Shown piece by piece: positions 11,258 through 22,596 of a stretch of DNA of 64,000 nucleotides; the first letter of the stretch is position 1; every line of letters begins with the position of its first letter. The DNA lies in the NCBI GenBank assembly GCA_029721435.1, contig CM056573.1, positions 1,218,501-1,282,500 on the forward strand, in the 5' to 3' direction. The DNA comes from Gymnothorax reevesii. Taxonomy: Eukaryota; Chordata; Actinopteri; Anguilliformes; Muraenidae. Under the pieces are notes generated by a model. That model was given only the letters and a program-made list of their open reading frames with translations. It ran no database searches and was not told the DNA's origin. The position numbers were made by a program, and so were the translations under genes.

Positions 11258-11796
11258 TTAAAATCCTTTGACACGAATCGATAGCTGTTCAATCAGTAGA
11301 GACTCGAGTGGAATCAAGAGAATATTTATTATGCGTTGAGCTTAAGTGGAGTAACATGCTTAGAATCAAACAAGTCTTTGGTGCTTGGACTCTTCGGGAG
11401 ACTCGTAGAGCAGGAGCGCTGCTCGGAGCAGCGGCAGGAAATCCCCTGAAGAGTCCAGACACTGGTGGCGGTGGCGGCTAAAGGCTGGTGGAGCTGGAGC
11501 GGCGGAGCGGGAGGTCCGATGAGCAGGGTGGCTTTGGGGCGGAGGAGGGTCAACGAACGGCTGCATGAGTGAACTGGAGTGGAGAAAATGACGTTTTTTC
11601 AAAAGACAGCAGTAGAATGATTGGCCAGCGGCGCGAGGGTGTGCCTCGGTTGGATTGAAAAATCAGCTGCTACGCCAGCTGACAGCCCCGGACATTGACT
11701 GTGTTAATATACGAGTGAACACGCATGAATAAAAATAGACGGGTCTGACGAGCGCGAGAGGGAGGGTCTTCCTGACTGAACTTCGGCTGAGCTTCA
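11258..11796. repeat. Probable third insertion into the SINE, ~0.53 kb
   Basis: After the TTAA and AATCC that continue the SINE, the sequence leaves the SINE pattern until about 11797, where a CCCCGGTGTCATGGC block resumes it. The intervening DNA is GC-richer and has no recognisable termini or coding signature. The boundaries are estimated from my recall of the SINE, so this is an inference. Confidence 0.4.
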
Positions 11797-11992
11797 TTCA
11801 TTCCCCGGTGTCATGGCTGAAGTGCCAACCTGGCTCTTTCGACCTGCCACCCATCATCCCCTGATCTGATTGGCTGTGCAACTTCTCCTCTCCCTCCCCA
11901 CCTCAACCCCCAGGGCTCCCTTGAAAAAGAGATTTCAATCTCAACGGGACTTCCCTGGTTAAGTCAGGGTTAAATAAAAAAATTAAGACGCA
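11797..11992 (+). mobile_element. 5S-type SINE, distal segment and LINE-derived tail
   Basis: The segment holds CCCCGGTGTCATGGCTGAAG, then ATTGGCTGTGC, CTCCTCTCCCTCCCCACC, and ends in a LINE-like 3' tail: GATTTCAATCTCAACGGGAC, CCTGGTTAA and AGGGTTAAATAAAAAAAT. This fits the 3' end of the same 5S-derived SINE that begins at 6441. Confidence 0.65.
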
Positions 11993-12450
11993 CAGTCTTT
12001 GGCATATCAGTTCCCAAAATAATATTCAAAAAGTCTTGAGGGTCATCAAGATGTTTTTTGACAAATATGTAGTGAGTGTTATTTTTGGTCAGCAGTGGTT
12101 TTCTGCTGGCAGCTCTCCCATGGAAGCCATTTTTGCCCAGTCTGTCTTTAACTGTGGAGTCATGGACACTGACCTTAACTCAGGCTAATGTGGTCTGCAG
12201 TTCTTCAGATGTTGCTCTGGGTTCTTCTGCGAAGTCCTGGATGAGGCTTCGATGCGCTCTTGGAGGAATTTTGGTGGGCCGCCCACTTCTGGGAAGGTCT
12301 ACCGCTGCTCCAAACTTTTCCCGTTTGTAGATTACTGAGCTGACCGTAATCAAGCCTGGGTGTGTCCAACGAAATTGCGTCCAATGATCAATTAGATTAG
12401 TGTAATATGTCTGTTTCGTAAGTAAGGGAACAAACACTTTTTCCCTGCAC
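11993..12450 (-). mobile_element. Tc1-like transposase remnant (N-terminal half)
   Basis: On the - strand, 12330-12180 encodes AAVDLPRSGRPTKIPPRAHR and IQDFAEEPRATSEELQ, the GRP(R/T) linker and second DNA-binding region of a Tc1 transposase. After a stop, 12170-11993 continues with VHDSTVKDRLGKNGFHGRAA and KKHLDDPQDF, ending near the first catalytic block (GTDMPK, where DES/DET is expected). No TIRs were seen, and it has stops and decay. Confidence 0.85.
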
Positions 12451-13869
12451 TAGCAGCTGAAGACCTGTGCGGTGTATTTGTGTTGGGGGCTGTACTTGTG
12501 CTCTTGCAGAATTTCTTATTTCTTATTTCTTTTGTCGTCTCAGTCTTTGCTCGTCTAAGACAGTCGTGAGAATCTTTGTCAGGAAACTGAAGATTTCATA
12601 CCATCTCACGACATGTAAAGATTTAAAACATCAAAATAACAACAGTTTGAGAAGTACCGTAAGAAAGCAGTTTCTTGTTTTTGACCATTTGTTAATGTAA
12701 AAATGAAGGTATATAAATCCCAGTGGCCTCGATGGTAAACCATCTGGTAGGAGATTTATTTGCTGCAGTAAATATTGTGGAAATGAGTTCTGTTGAGGCA
12801 AAATGGCACCATTGTACAATGGAACAGAATGGAGAAACGGCGTGTTTGCGCACACGAGCAATTAGAGCTGAAAATTGGGCTTTGCAATCTCATGTAACGA
12901 CTGTATTTAAGGAAAAATATATAGTAAATGAGCACACAGAAATGTTATTTTTCTCAATGTCTTTGATCAATTTAGTGCTACTTTGGTGAATAGAAATCAG
13001 AATTCCTTTTGAACAAATAAGATCTTGATTCTGTTTGGGAAGGCGGGGCATTTACATTTTTCAAATTGGAATGAAATTTGAGGTATTTTTAAAAAATTAC
13101 AGTAATAAAAAATGTATTTCCTCAGAATGTTAACCCTTATGTTGATTGATTGATAAAGGTTAAACTGATGATGTGAGCAGTTTACAGGAATCGTACACGA
13201 GAAAGCCGATTGTAAATGCTGAAGAATGAGATGCAGTGAAGAATGGCTCGGTGCTTTAACTGCGCACTTGACCGCAGAGTTAAATTTGGAAAAGAGGCTG
13301 AGAGGAGAGAGTGAATCACAGGTTTATAGGCTCTCGCTGCCAGACTCACCTCCTGCAGTAACTCCAGGTTTGTGGGGGTAACATCCACACACAGGTACCA
13401 AGGATTCCTGAACTGTACAACGTCATCCAATCAAATCTAAAGCATTAAATGTATTTCATGGAGAAATTCGATTTTGGCACAAGAGGCTCCATAAATGACA
13501 ATGACCGTTAAATGCGGTTTGGTCAGTGCCAGTGACAGCCGGCAGACCCCGGCAGCAGTGCACGTGCTCAGGCATGTGGGAGGGATGCTCTCGGCAGTGG
13601 TTGGCCTAGCTTTATTTCTTGCTCCAGCTGCCCCTACTGGTGACCTGGGTGGCTTTAGGCTGCAGAAGCGCTTGTTTAAATTTCCTTTGCCCTCATTGTA
13701 CACATCGGTAAATTGAAGTGTGAAGTTCAGTGGAAGCTGACGGGTGCAGGGTGTTTATAGCAAAACCGCAAACCGTCTGCTCTCCCTGGAGACGGAAGTT
13801 AGAGTCGCGTACGCGCATCCTGTACTTAATTCACCGATATGAAACCCTATACTTTGGTGAGATGCTACA
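12451..13869. other. DGLUCY intron, nothing recognised
   Basis: Ordinary intronic sequence. The open frames are short and unconvincing on both strands. Confidence 0.5.
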
Positions 13870-14430
13870 TTTGTCATTTTTAGCCTGCTTGGCCACAGGC
13901 CCAATCGGGCTTATGCTGTGCTTAGGGTTGTTAGTGGTGGTTTGCCGTGCGTGTATGCGTGCATGCGTCCACAATTGTGGTTTCAGTACGATACAGCTTT
14001 CAGTTTTCCACAAATCCTTTTCATATTTTATATGCATGTATATGGGCCCAAGATCTAGCCCGAGTTCGATTTTGGGCATGCTGGGATTCTTGGTTTGGCC
14101 ACCAGACAGTTTTTTTCTGCAAAACTTCAAACAGCTCTAGCTGCCTTATTCTATGAGCTAAGATGCTCAAATTTTTTGCCCGCTTGGCCAAAAGGCCCAA
14201 GGGACTAATGCTGTGTTCGGGGTCTTTAGTGGTGGTCTGTCGTGTGTCTGTGTGCGCGTGCGTAAACTTTCGGCTTGTCTGCCCTCTAGCGTCTTCAGTT
14301 TTTCACCGATTCTTTTCATATTTCATATGTGTATATAGCGTCATAAGGTCTAGACCAAGTTCGATTTTGAGCCAAATCGGACTGACACTTTGGCCAGTAG
14401 GAGGCATTCCATTTTGGCCACTTTTGGCCA
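13870..14430. repeat. Diverged direct duplication, ~300-bp period
   Basis: Copy one (13880-14110) and copy two (14175-14420) share the order GCTTGGCCA...GGCCCAA, then TTAGTGGTGGT, TCAGTTTT, CTTTTCATATTT and AGTTCGATTTTG. Both resemble the CTTTTCATATTT-containing repeats at 15427-15760. Confidence 0.75.
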
Positions 14431-15342
14431 AGCGGGCGCAGTGCCTTTGCCACTATATATTTGAAAATATGTTTGAAATGGCTGCAGTACCTCTGGTAAG
14501 TACTGGAGTTTTGCAAACCTCTGGGGAAGTGAATCTCCACTACAGCACCCTCAGTGTAACCCTGAGTGCACTGCCAGGAAGTGTGACTTCCTGTCGAAGA
14601 GGAGACGCGTGGCAGTAACACAGAAGTTCAGAGAGCGACTGAGGACGATGGCGTCACAGCGGACCGCTGGCACGTAAGCTCAGGAGAAGTGGTTTCCCAG
14701 CCTCAGACGAAAGGCAGACCGAACTCCTGCGAGACGCAGCTACAGCTGGGAACTGAGAAAACAAACAGGGTCACAGTTTGGGTCATGACTGTACTGCTGT
14801 GGCCTGTCCCCTCGCTGCCCTGTGCCCTCTGTGACCCCGAGCTCCAGATGTCCTCGCAGTCTCCTTCAGCTGTGGAACGACCCTCAGAAAGGGCAGGGAG
14901 GATTTTATACTGCCCATGATACTGACACAAGCAGAGAGCAGGGTGATTGTGTTCATATAAAGGTCTGAGACTTAAGTATTTTCAAGTGACTAAATGTTCT
15001 GAAAATCATTTCTATAATTGGCTGTTTTTTTGGCAGTCCTTTGAATGTTCGTTCATTTAAGCAAAGTTTAAAAAAAATTTATTGTTGGCATCTTCTCCTG
15101 CCTCTGACTATTATTTTTAAAAAATCTGAGAAAAATTCTAAGAATCACTGTTCATGCAGCAGACAATCTGGGACACGTTTCCCAAAAGCGTATTTGCTGT
15201 GTAGGTTAGCAACTTACATGATTCGTTCATCCTCAGTCAACAGGTCCAACCATTTAAGTTGGCATCTGTGAATTCAGGAAACGCGCCCTGTTCGACTTTC
15301 AAAAACTGCGCCACCGAAGGATTAAACAGATTTGATTGTTTA
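14431..15342. other. DGLUCY intron, nothing recognised
   Basis: No exon or recognisable repeat was seen. The open frames have no recognisable domains. Confidence 0.45.
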
Positions 15343-16110
15343 TTATCCCCCGCCGCGTGATTAGCGTGACGCGGGGATATAGTATTGGGCTCCGTATGTA
15401 CGTCCGTACGAACATATAAATGTGGATATTTTAAGAACCGTTGACAAGATTCTTTTCATATTTGATATCTAGGTTTATCTCAGTGAGGGAAAGGTACCAT
15501 GCAGTTTTGGTGACCTTCGCCTTCATTTCAAGGTCACAAAGCTTAAATTTGAGTATTTTGGTCCATCCATACGAACACATAAACTTGAATATCTTAAGAA
15601 TCCTTGACTAGATTCTTCTCGTATTTGGTACCTGGGTTCATCCCAGTGGGGTAAAGGTACCATGGTGTTTTGGTGACCTTGATCTTCATTTCAAGGTCAC
15701 AAATCATAAATTCCAATATCTTAAGAACTGTTGACTGGATTCTTTTCATGTTGGATACCTGTGACGACCCCCAAAATTCTGATGTTTCTTGGAGGTGATG
15801 GAGGTGACGGCTTGTCAAAACAAACATCGCCATGTCGATACTTCATCAACTTTTCGATTGGAAAATTAAACATTGCATATTCTAATTGCTGAAATAACAA
15901 TGAAAAAGATCTTTCTTGAGTTTATTTTTATAAAATGTCTCTGTGATCGAGTGGCAGTCAGCCATTACAGATACATACGGTGGTCATGTCAAAGTCAATT
16001 TTAGATTTTTATCCCCCGCCGCCCGATTAGCGCAAAGCAGAGGATGTAGTATTGGGCTCCGTCCGTCCGTACGGACACATAACATTGAGGCGGTGGGGGA
16101 TATTGCCACG
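15343..16110. repeat. Interspersed repeat pair with three internal tandem units
   Basis: A GC-rich head (CCCCGCCG...GATTAGCG...TAGTATTGGGCTCCGT) occurs at 15345-15405 and again at 16011-16080. Between them a unit containing TTGAC, AGATTCTT, a GGTACCATG site and TTTCAAGGTCACAAA is repeated in tandem, starting near 15427, 15587 and 15715 (the last truncated). No coding capacity. Confidence 0.8.
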
Positions 16111-17132
16111 TTAGTGGCAAACACTTGTGTTCATACATGTGCTGATGATTTGGATTTGTTGTGCTATTTGGATCTGAAACTCAAAATATTAAAAAAAAAT
16201 AAATAAATAAAGCTCCTGCCCACCCATGAAAATTGAAATATGAAGGATGCCAACAGCCTGTTTTTTAATATGGCCTTACGGTCAGTGCCTAACAAATTTG
16301 ACACCACCACCCAGTGTCGGGTTTATGCCACAGCTGCCTTACATTAACTGTGCTGATAATCACCAAAATCATTTTTTATGTTTCTCTAATGGTTAATCCA
16401 CCAGTATGCACAAGCTCTCTAACTGAAATTATATTTTTAATGTTAAAATATAATTATTGTTGTTATCCACAAATTTTCGAATTCACTATTTTACAAAAAA
16501 ACAGAAAAAAATAGTGAAGGACATTATTCATTATTATTTTTTGATTAAGATGCCAAATAACAGTTATTTGCTTGTATTCCTGAACATAAAAAGTAGTTTT
16601 AAGAATGTAATCTGTTATCAAGGCCAAAGGAGGCCGTACAAAATATTGTTTTTTTTTTTTGGTTTTTATGTGTGAATAAGGACTTGTTTCAGTTTGTTAT
16701 TTGTCAAAGAAATGACAATATCATTTTTAGATGTAAGTTTTTTTTTCTCAAGTTTTTGACTTAATTTCTAAAATATTTGTGTTTTTTCGTGGACAGGTGG
16801 TGGAATTTAAGCACTGTATGCGTCGCATGTCGCAGCCGTGCGTTGGCTGCCCACTGCCCCGTGTCACGGGCGTCGAACTGGTTCATAAAAGGGTCAACGG
16901 GCTGCAGGCTTCCAACGCAACCGAACTGAAGCCCACCTGATACTGCGAATCGAATCACCTGATCTCAGCCTTCGCTGTTGATTTGTCGTATCAGGTGTGC
17001 TGTGGCTCGGTTGGATTAGAAACCTGCGGCCCCTCGGCACTCTTATGAACCAGATCGACACCTCGGCTCTTGAGTAGATTTAAAGTCAACCGAGTGGACT
17101 TGTGAGTTGACCCAACCCCCGCTGTCTTACAG
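16111..17132. other. DGLUCY intron, AT-rich, nothing recognised
   Basis: AT-rich sequence with short poly-T tracts (about 16648 and 16738), ending at the acceptor before 17133. No exon signal was seen. Confidence 0.5.
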
Positions 17133-17287
17133 GGGTGTCTAACTGGGGGGGCTATGCAGTGGCCTGTGCCCTGTACCTCCTCAGCACCTGCCCCGTCCAT
17201 GAGCGCTACCTGCGCCGAGGCATCGGGTTCCCTCCAGTCGCGGACCGGCACCGCCACTGGGCCGCCAGCCTGCCGAGCGTTTCCAAG
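17133..17287 (+). CDS. DGLUCY: D-glutamate cyclase, mitochondrial: internal coding exon
   Basis: A 155-bp exon between an acceptor (gtcttacag) and a donor (gtgaga at 17288), ending on a complete Lys codon. Two starting bases complete the Gly codon begun at 5358. The translation begins [20 protein letters not shown] and ends ASLPSVSK. The SNWGGYA-ACALYLL helix is conserved in the family's C-terminal domain. A C-rich tract immediately downstream in the intron (17331-17345) is unrelated to splicing here. The preceding intron is 11.8 kb and packed with transposons. Confidence 0.95.
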
Positions 17288-17528
17288 GTGAGATCTGTGC
17301 GGTTATTTTCCAGCTCCAGTTCTGCACCAACCCCCCCCCCCCCCCTCCCTCCTCCTCCTGCCTCGCATTCTAACCTCAGATTCGCCTCAAAACGGTCCAA
17401 CGGTCTCAAAATCCAGTCCATTTCATGGCACCAGATCCCAAATATGTGATTAGACACCCTGACTACGGCTTTCTTAGCCACAGCGGGTCGGTTTGTTGTT
17501 GATTTTAGTGCCTTATAGCTGTGTTTAA

Positions 17529-17633
17529 ACCCTTAGAGCGCTATAGGCAACTATAGTAGCCCAATGACGCAAGATATCAAAATCAGATAATTACATTTTT
17601 AATTCCTTGAAAATGTATTCAGCGCCCTAAGGA
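17529..17633. mobile_element. 105-bp MITE, TTAA type, family shared with 22377-22596
   Basis: The ends read CCCTTAGAGCGC and GCGCCCTAAGG, each with TTAA one base outside (17525-17528 and 17634-17637). The interior (GGCAACTATAGTAGCCCAAT, GATATCAAAA, TTACATTTTTAATT) matches the element at 22377-22596 read in the opposite orientation, but without its palindromic core. Confidence 0.75.
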
Positions 17634-17637
17634 TTAA

Positions 17638-18036
17638 CGTTAATAAGGGTTTTTAAATTTATACACCCGAATTTGAGTGCTGTGGACATTTTGCCTGTGA
17701 TGTGGAAACTCGTCCCTTATCCAAGAGGCACCAGTAGGATATATTTTCACTCCCAAGAAGCAAATCTTTGCATTATTTTCTCGAAATGCGATTGGACAGC
17801 TGTGGAGGAGCTCCAGCTCTTCTATAGCAATGAATCCTGATAACTGAAGGCCCTCTCCCAGAGCTGAGACTTGTGAAAAAGATTTGGAGACGAGTTATAA
17901 AAAGGGTTAACCCTGCGCCGAGTGATATAGCGGCGCAGTGCTAGCGTAGGCAGAATTGACGCAGAGCTGATGCGTCATCAGATGGAGCAGATTTATTCCC
18001 CGAGGGTGACTAACATCTCTGCCGCACTCTCCCCAG
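17638..18036. other. Last DGLUCY intron, nothing else recognised
   Basis: Intronic sequence between the MITE and the terminal exon. The acceptor tract (CGCACTCTCCCCAG) immediately precedes 18037. Confidence 0.5.
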
Positions 18037-18198
18037 GAGGAGCATCTATTGGCCATCCTGATGAAATATGGGATACGCAGTGGCAAATCTGGCAACCTGG
18101 CGATGGAGGTGGACGCCCTGCCTTTCCACCCGACCCACTCCACAATGATCCAACGGCTGAGCAATGTAACCTTAAAGCCCCGCCCATCACTGGCCTGA
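18037..18198 (+). CDS. DGLUCY: D-glutamate cyclase, mitochondrial: terminal coding exon
   Basis: The terminal coding exon begins after CCCCAG, in phase 0 as required by the preceding exon. It runs EEHLLAILMKYGIRSGKSGN, then LAMEVDALPFHPTHSTMIQR and LSNVTLKPRPSLA, to a TGA at 18196-18198. The MEVD-LPF and H--MI--L motifs are the recognisable C-terminal end of D-glutamate cyclase. A GTAACC near 18167 could mimic a donor, but the family ends close to this point, so I take the TGA as the real stop. The 3' UTR and polyadenylation site were not located. Confidence 0.93.
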   Translation, partial: EEHLLAILMKYGIRSGKSGNLAMEVDALPFHPTHSTMIQRLSNVTLKPRPSLA

Positions 18199-18740
18199 CC
18201 TCTGCCTTCTAACCAGTCAAATTGTACCTGTACCTAAAAAGGTCTGCCCTCTCCACAGTTGGGCGGTGGGGTGAAGGAAGTGGATTTTGTGCCTTTCAGC
18301 TGTTTAGCAGTATTTTTATGTGATGACTGTTCCCTTCTTAGAGGTGGAAGCCTCACTTTGTAGATCTCGATGCTCGAATAGTGTCACTGAGGTTCTCGTT
18401 TTGACGCTGCAACCACCCCGGCCAGCAATTTAGTCACCTCACAGTGTGACAGAGATCTTAACCAACTGTCACTCTCCTAGATACTTGTCTTCCTTCTTGT
18501 TAATCTGTCCGAGATTAGCCTCCATGTTAGAGCAGAGGAAAGATTAAGACAGAAAAAAAGGAAGTTACCTTCTTAGCTTCTCCCTTACTAAGTTTCAAGT
18601 TTCCCTTTTCACAGTTTTGCACAGAATAGTGAGCCGTCTTCAGCTGAAAAGATGTTTAAGAGCCAGAATCTGTAACTTTGGACCAGCCCACAGAAGGGGG
18701 TGATGTATCATATTCCAGTAGACCACTGAGGTTTTTGTGG
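18199..18740. other. DGLUCY 3' UTR / downstream sequence
   Basis: The sequence following the DGLUCY stop presumably contains its 3' UTR. I see no AATAAA in this interval, and no other feature. Confidence 0.4.
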
Positions 18741-18746
18741 GGGTAG

Positions 18747-19004
18747 ATATGAAGAGTTTGGTTCCAAAAAGCAATATATCCATTTTAGTCATTTTGAGTA
18801 AATCAGCTTTTTCTGTGTTGGCGCCTATTGCATTATATAGAAAAACACAAACTTTGACCATGAAAAAATACATCATATAGTGTACATTTCTAATGACGGG
18901 TTTTTGCGCCATGTGCAAGAAGCGCAGGACTATCGCTCTATGGTATTATCTCAATTTTTGTAATTTTGGCAGTTATTGCATTTTGGAACCAAACTCTTCA
19001 TATA
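18747..19004. repeat. Foldback repeat with ~30-nt arms
   Basis: ATGAAGAGTTTGGTTCCAAA at about 18748 is the complement of the segment ending near 19003 (TTTGGAACCAAACTCTTCAT). The arms are about 30 nt with one or two mismatches. The interior is non-coding. It is probably a degenerate interspersed foldback element. Confidence 0.7.
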
Positions 19005-19299
19005 TTGTCCAAAATGTCAAAAATTACTTTTTTTTTATCAGAAGATCCCTTCGGGGTGGAAATTACAGCTCTTTTTAGGGTAGGGGTGAAATTTGGATGC
19101 ATTGGGACTAGTTCTTTCCAAATTTGCATAAATGGCTGTAGCTTAGTTCGGGCGCTTTTGCATAGGTGGCACTTTTTATGGCAAGAACACGATTTTAGGC
19201 GATTTTCATTTGGCCATATCTCAGTGCGCCCCCTATGGGTTTCAGTGCAACTTGTTTTATTATATATCTCTATATCTCTGCTATTCCTGATGAAAATAT

Positions 19300-19972
19300 C
19301 AAGAAGGTTTTTGCCTCATTAACCCTCATTGTGCGAAAACATTCACACCAGTTCACACTCCACTTTAATCAAGAAAGACAGAAGGTTAGCACTCATATGG
19401 CTGATGGCAGCACTGCTGTGACCACATGTTCTGATGTCATGTTCAGAGTCTCAATAGAGCCATGGAAATCATACGTTAACTGCAACCATTTTGTATCATT
19501 TCAAAATGAGAATACATTTTTAATGAAAATTCCAAAATTTAGGACTGAAACTTTTCGCCTTTCATATTTCAACAGATTATTTTATTTGTGGAACGCCAGT
19601 CACCTCTATCAAATTTCTGATACTACAGCTGCTTTTAAATCGAAACTATTTCATTTTTATAAAGAAAAGTTCAACAACTATTTTTCTTCTGATGATTCAT
19701 GTACATGGGTTGGCAAATGTCACTGTTCACGTTGTCGTCTGTCCCTCTGATGTTACTTACACTTGCTGATAAACTGTCTTATTTTATTATTACTATATGT
19801 GTTTGTGTGTATGTATGTGTGTGTATAAAATATGTTTTTTTTTTGGTTTTTTTTTCTTCATTGTTCAATTGTCTGTACATGTTGTGGGATGATTGCCTCA
19901 CAATAGGTGCCTTGCCACCTGTGCGATCATTTCCTGACTTCTGTCAAAGCTTAATAAATAAATAAATAAGTA
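19300..19972 (+). mobile_element. LINE (L2-like) 3' fragment with (AATA)n tail
   Basis: The + strand frame to 19750 ends in blocks typical of the end of fish L2-like ORF2: KFRTETFRLSYFNRLFYLWN, AFKSKLFHFYKEKFN and CTWVGKCHCSRCRLSL, followed by a stop. The 3' UTR ends in a short (AATA) repeat tail at 19953-19970, the usual L2/CR1-type terminus. It is 5'-truncated and lacks the reverse transcriptase core. Confidence 0.8.
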
Positions 19973-22372
19973 AAGCCAAGGTCCTCAACCCCTTCTGAAA
20001 AGTACTGTGGTTGCCCTCTGGACAACGATGCCCTTCAGTTGGTTTTAAACCCTGTCGTGAGATTTTCTGGACAAGTTTGTTTTCTGGACAAGAAATTTCA
20101 ATTTGAACGCCTCCTGAAGTCGGATTTCCAGTTCGGAAAGTCTGAGATTCTTCACCTACCCCCGAGTTTCGAGTTCAAGATGGCTGCACCGTAAATCAAC
20201 AGCAGGCAAAAGCTGTAGTAATAGACTGTATATTTGCAATTCTGTGCCATTTGTCTTTCATTAAATCAGTTGTACACACATTACTGAATAACGTTTATCG
20301 GTGGCCTTGTTGCTTCAGTGTTTGCACACGAAAAATGCAGAGTATTGTTGTTATCTACCAGTATTGCTAAGAATAGCTAATGAGGGCTATCCTGGACTGA
20401 CCCTTTTCCAACTTACTGAATAGAGCACAGTCTGCTCGGGGATGACGTCATTCCCAGCTCCCTCTTCCAACTTCCGAGCCAAATAGAACGCAGCATTGAA
20501 CATTACTGCAGAAAAGGATAGTGTCTCACTGTGGGCATGCAAGCAGTTTCCAGTAGCTATATAGGCATCTTATGCCTCTTATGTATAAAGGAGGTTTCTG
20601 GTTGATGATTGTACTGGTTTTCATGCAGTAATACACTTGCCCCTCAGCTGTGTGTCTTCTCTCATTTTAGCTTTGCCAGACATCATGTTCCACTTAACCT
20701 CATAAAACCTACAGACCCATGTGTGTGTAAAATGCAGCTTCTGTTTTCAACTTGTGGAACTTCAGGTTGATTTTAAATTCTGGAGGAGATGCCAAGGTTT
20801 CCAATTATCCCAAATATGTCCTGCTAAATATGTAAAATTCTGTAAGATATTTTCCATTTCATGTAATGCCGTGGCGTCCTGGGTTTGCGTATTTCTCTCA
20901 GTATTAGTGTGATGAAGCTTCAGTGAAGCTCTGCAACCAGCTGATAAAGGATACGTGGTATTGTCTCACAACATGGAAAATATATGACTTTGAACCTACT
21001 TAAGGGAAAACTTCGACTTTAGTGGGTTAAGTTGTCTTAGTAGTTGCTTAATTCAAGTTTCTCTTGGAGTTGAATCTAACCGCACTCAGAGAAGGAAGTG
21101 TGTCGATTTTTGTGTGGAAATACTGTCCTTGTTTGCTCTGGACATCCGGCCACTTTTGATGGTCAGTTTCTGCTGATGGGTGAGTCTTTTGCTGAAAGAA
21201 ATGACCGTGACACAGGCGTGAAGCGATGGGTAGAAAGAGGGATGGGACAGCGAGATGGAGGGAAGAGGTGAAAGGAGAGTTGGAGCTGATGTGCGATTGG
21301 TGGGAGGACGGTGGTTTGGTTTCTGTTGGAGAGGCAGTGGAATGAAGGTTTGGAAACTCCAGACCCTCTGAAACTCTGACTCATCGCTCTGCTGCATCGA
21401 AGACATCATGAGGTGACACATCTACAGTGAACTGTAGGCAGGTACAGCCCTCCTCAAGTCCTAGTTCTACTGATTTTTGAAAACCCAGATGCTCCTTTCA
21501 TTTGTTGAGCTGATTAAGGACTCTCTGCTGCGTTTAAGTGTCTGCTGGTGTCAGTGTTGAGACATTATATTCCCAAGATGCAGCCTAATTGCTGCAAATC
21601 CGGAGTGGATTCCTCCGTTTTCTACCAGCCAGTTTGTCTTTTTTACACAAGTGTTACGTCTTTCCATCGTCGTCATGAGGTCAATTACAGCAACAGGTGG
21701 AGTTTTACACATCGCCTCATTTATTAAAGTGTAATTCTCATCTCTCTTCTGATTGGCTTGTTTTGCTTTGCCTGTGGTGGTGGAGATGAAATGGATGCTG
21801 CATGTGTTATACCTCAGTGAGGCAGGAAGTGGTGAAGTGACACGAGACTCTTCCTTCAGCCTGAGATGAACTGATTGTAGCAAAAATATGACCAATTCAG
21901 CAGAATTAATTTACAGTCATTTGGGGTGCCAATAATTGGGAAAAGTATGGTTTTCATGAAAAAATTACAAAGAAACCGCTAGTTGAAATGTATCAAAAAG
22001 AAAGTATGTAGCCTGCCTGTGTGAAATTCACTTATGGATTATGAACATTTTTAAATGCAGCCTTTTTATTCATTTTTTCCAAGAGAGTCAATAATTCTGG
22101 ATCTGACCATCTCTGGGATGCACATTGGGCTGTATAACCTGTTTTTAATAATTAGTATAAGAATATTAGGTTAAGTGTGACCAACTGGACAGATTCCATT
22201 AACTCTGATGGGCAACATCTGTTTGATCTTCTGAATATACGGGGTTAAACAAAGCGACATTTAAAACCGGAATCCTGACGCAAACTCATTTCACTCAATC
22301 CTCCCTACAAACATTTATGTTCTGTGTTCATAATTCATAGCGACATTTTTTTAGGACTGCCTGTCCGCATTT
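19973..22372. other. Intergenic, nothing recognised
   Basis: Intergenic sequence between DGLUCY and GPR68. I found no coding signature on either strand, no RNA gene, and no clear repeat boundary. Confidence 0.45.
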
Positions 22373-22376
22373 TCAA

Positions 22377-22596
22377 CCCTTTGAGCACTGAATAGAAATT
22401 AAAAATGTAATTATTCTCAGCTGTTGAAAACCTATCATGTGTCAACTTGTTTAAAAGAGCTCCCCTGCAGGAGAACACACACACTCCCCTGCGGGAGCTC
22501 TTTTAAACAAGTTGACACATGATTGGTTTTCAACAGCATTTGGTTTTGATATCTTACACCATTGGGCAACTATAGTTGTCCATGGCGCTCAAAGGG
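22377..22596. mobile_element. TTAA-type MITE with a long internal hairpin
   Basis: Outer termini CCCTTTGAGC and GCTCAAAGGG flank a 220-bp element; the expected TTAA flanks are decayed (TCAA and TTCG). The core is a near-perfect palindrome: arms 22421-22464 and 22493-22536 (44 nt each, one mismatch) around a 28-nt loop containing ACACACAC. The outer arms match the 105-bp element at 17529-17633. Confidence 0.85.
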
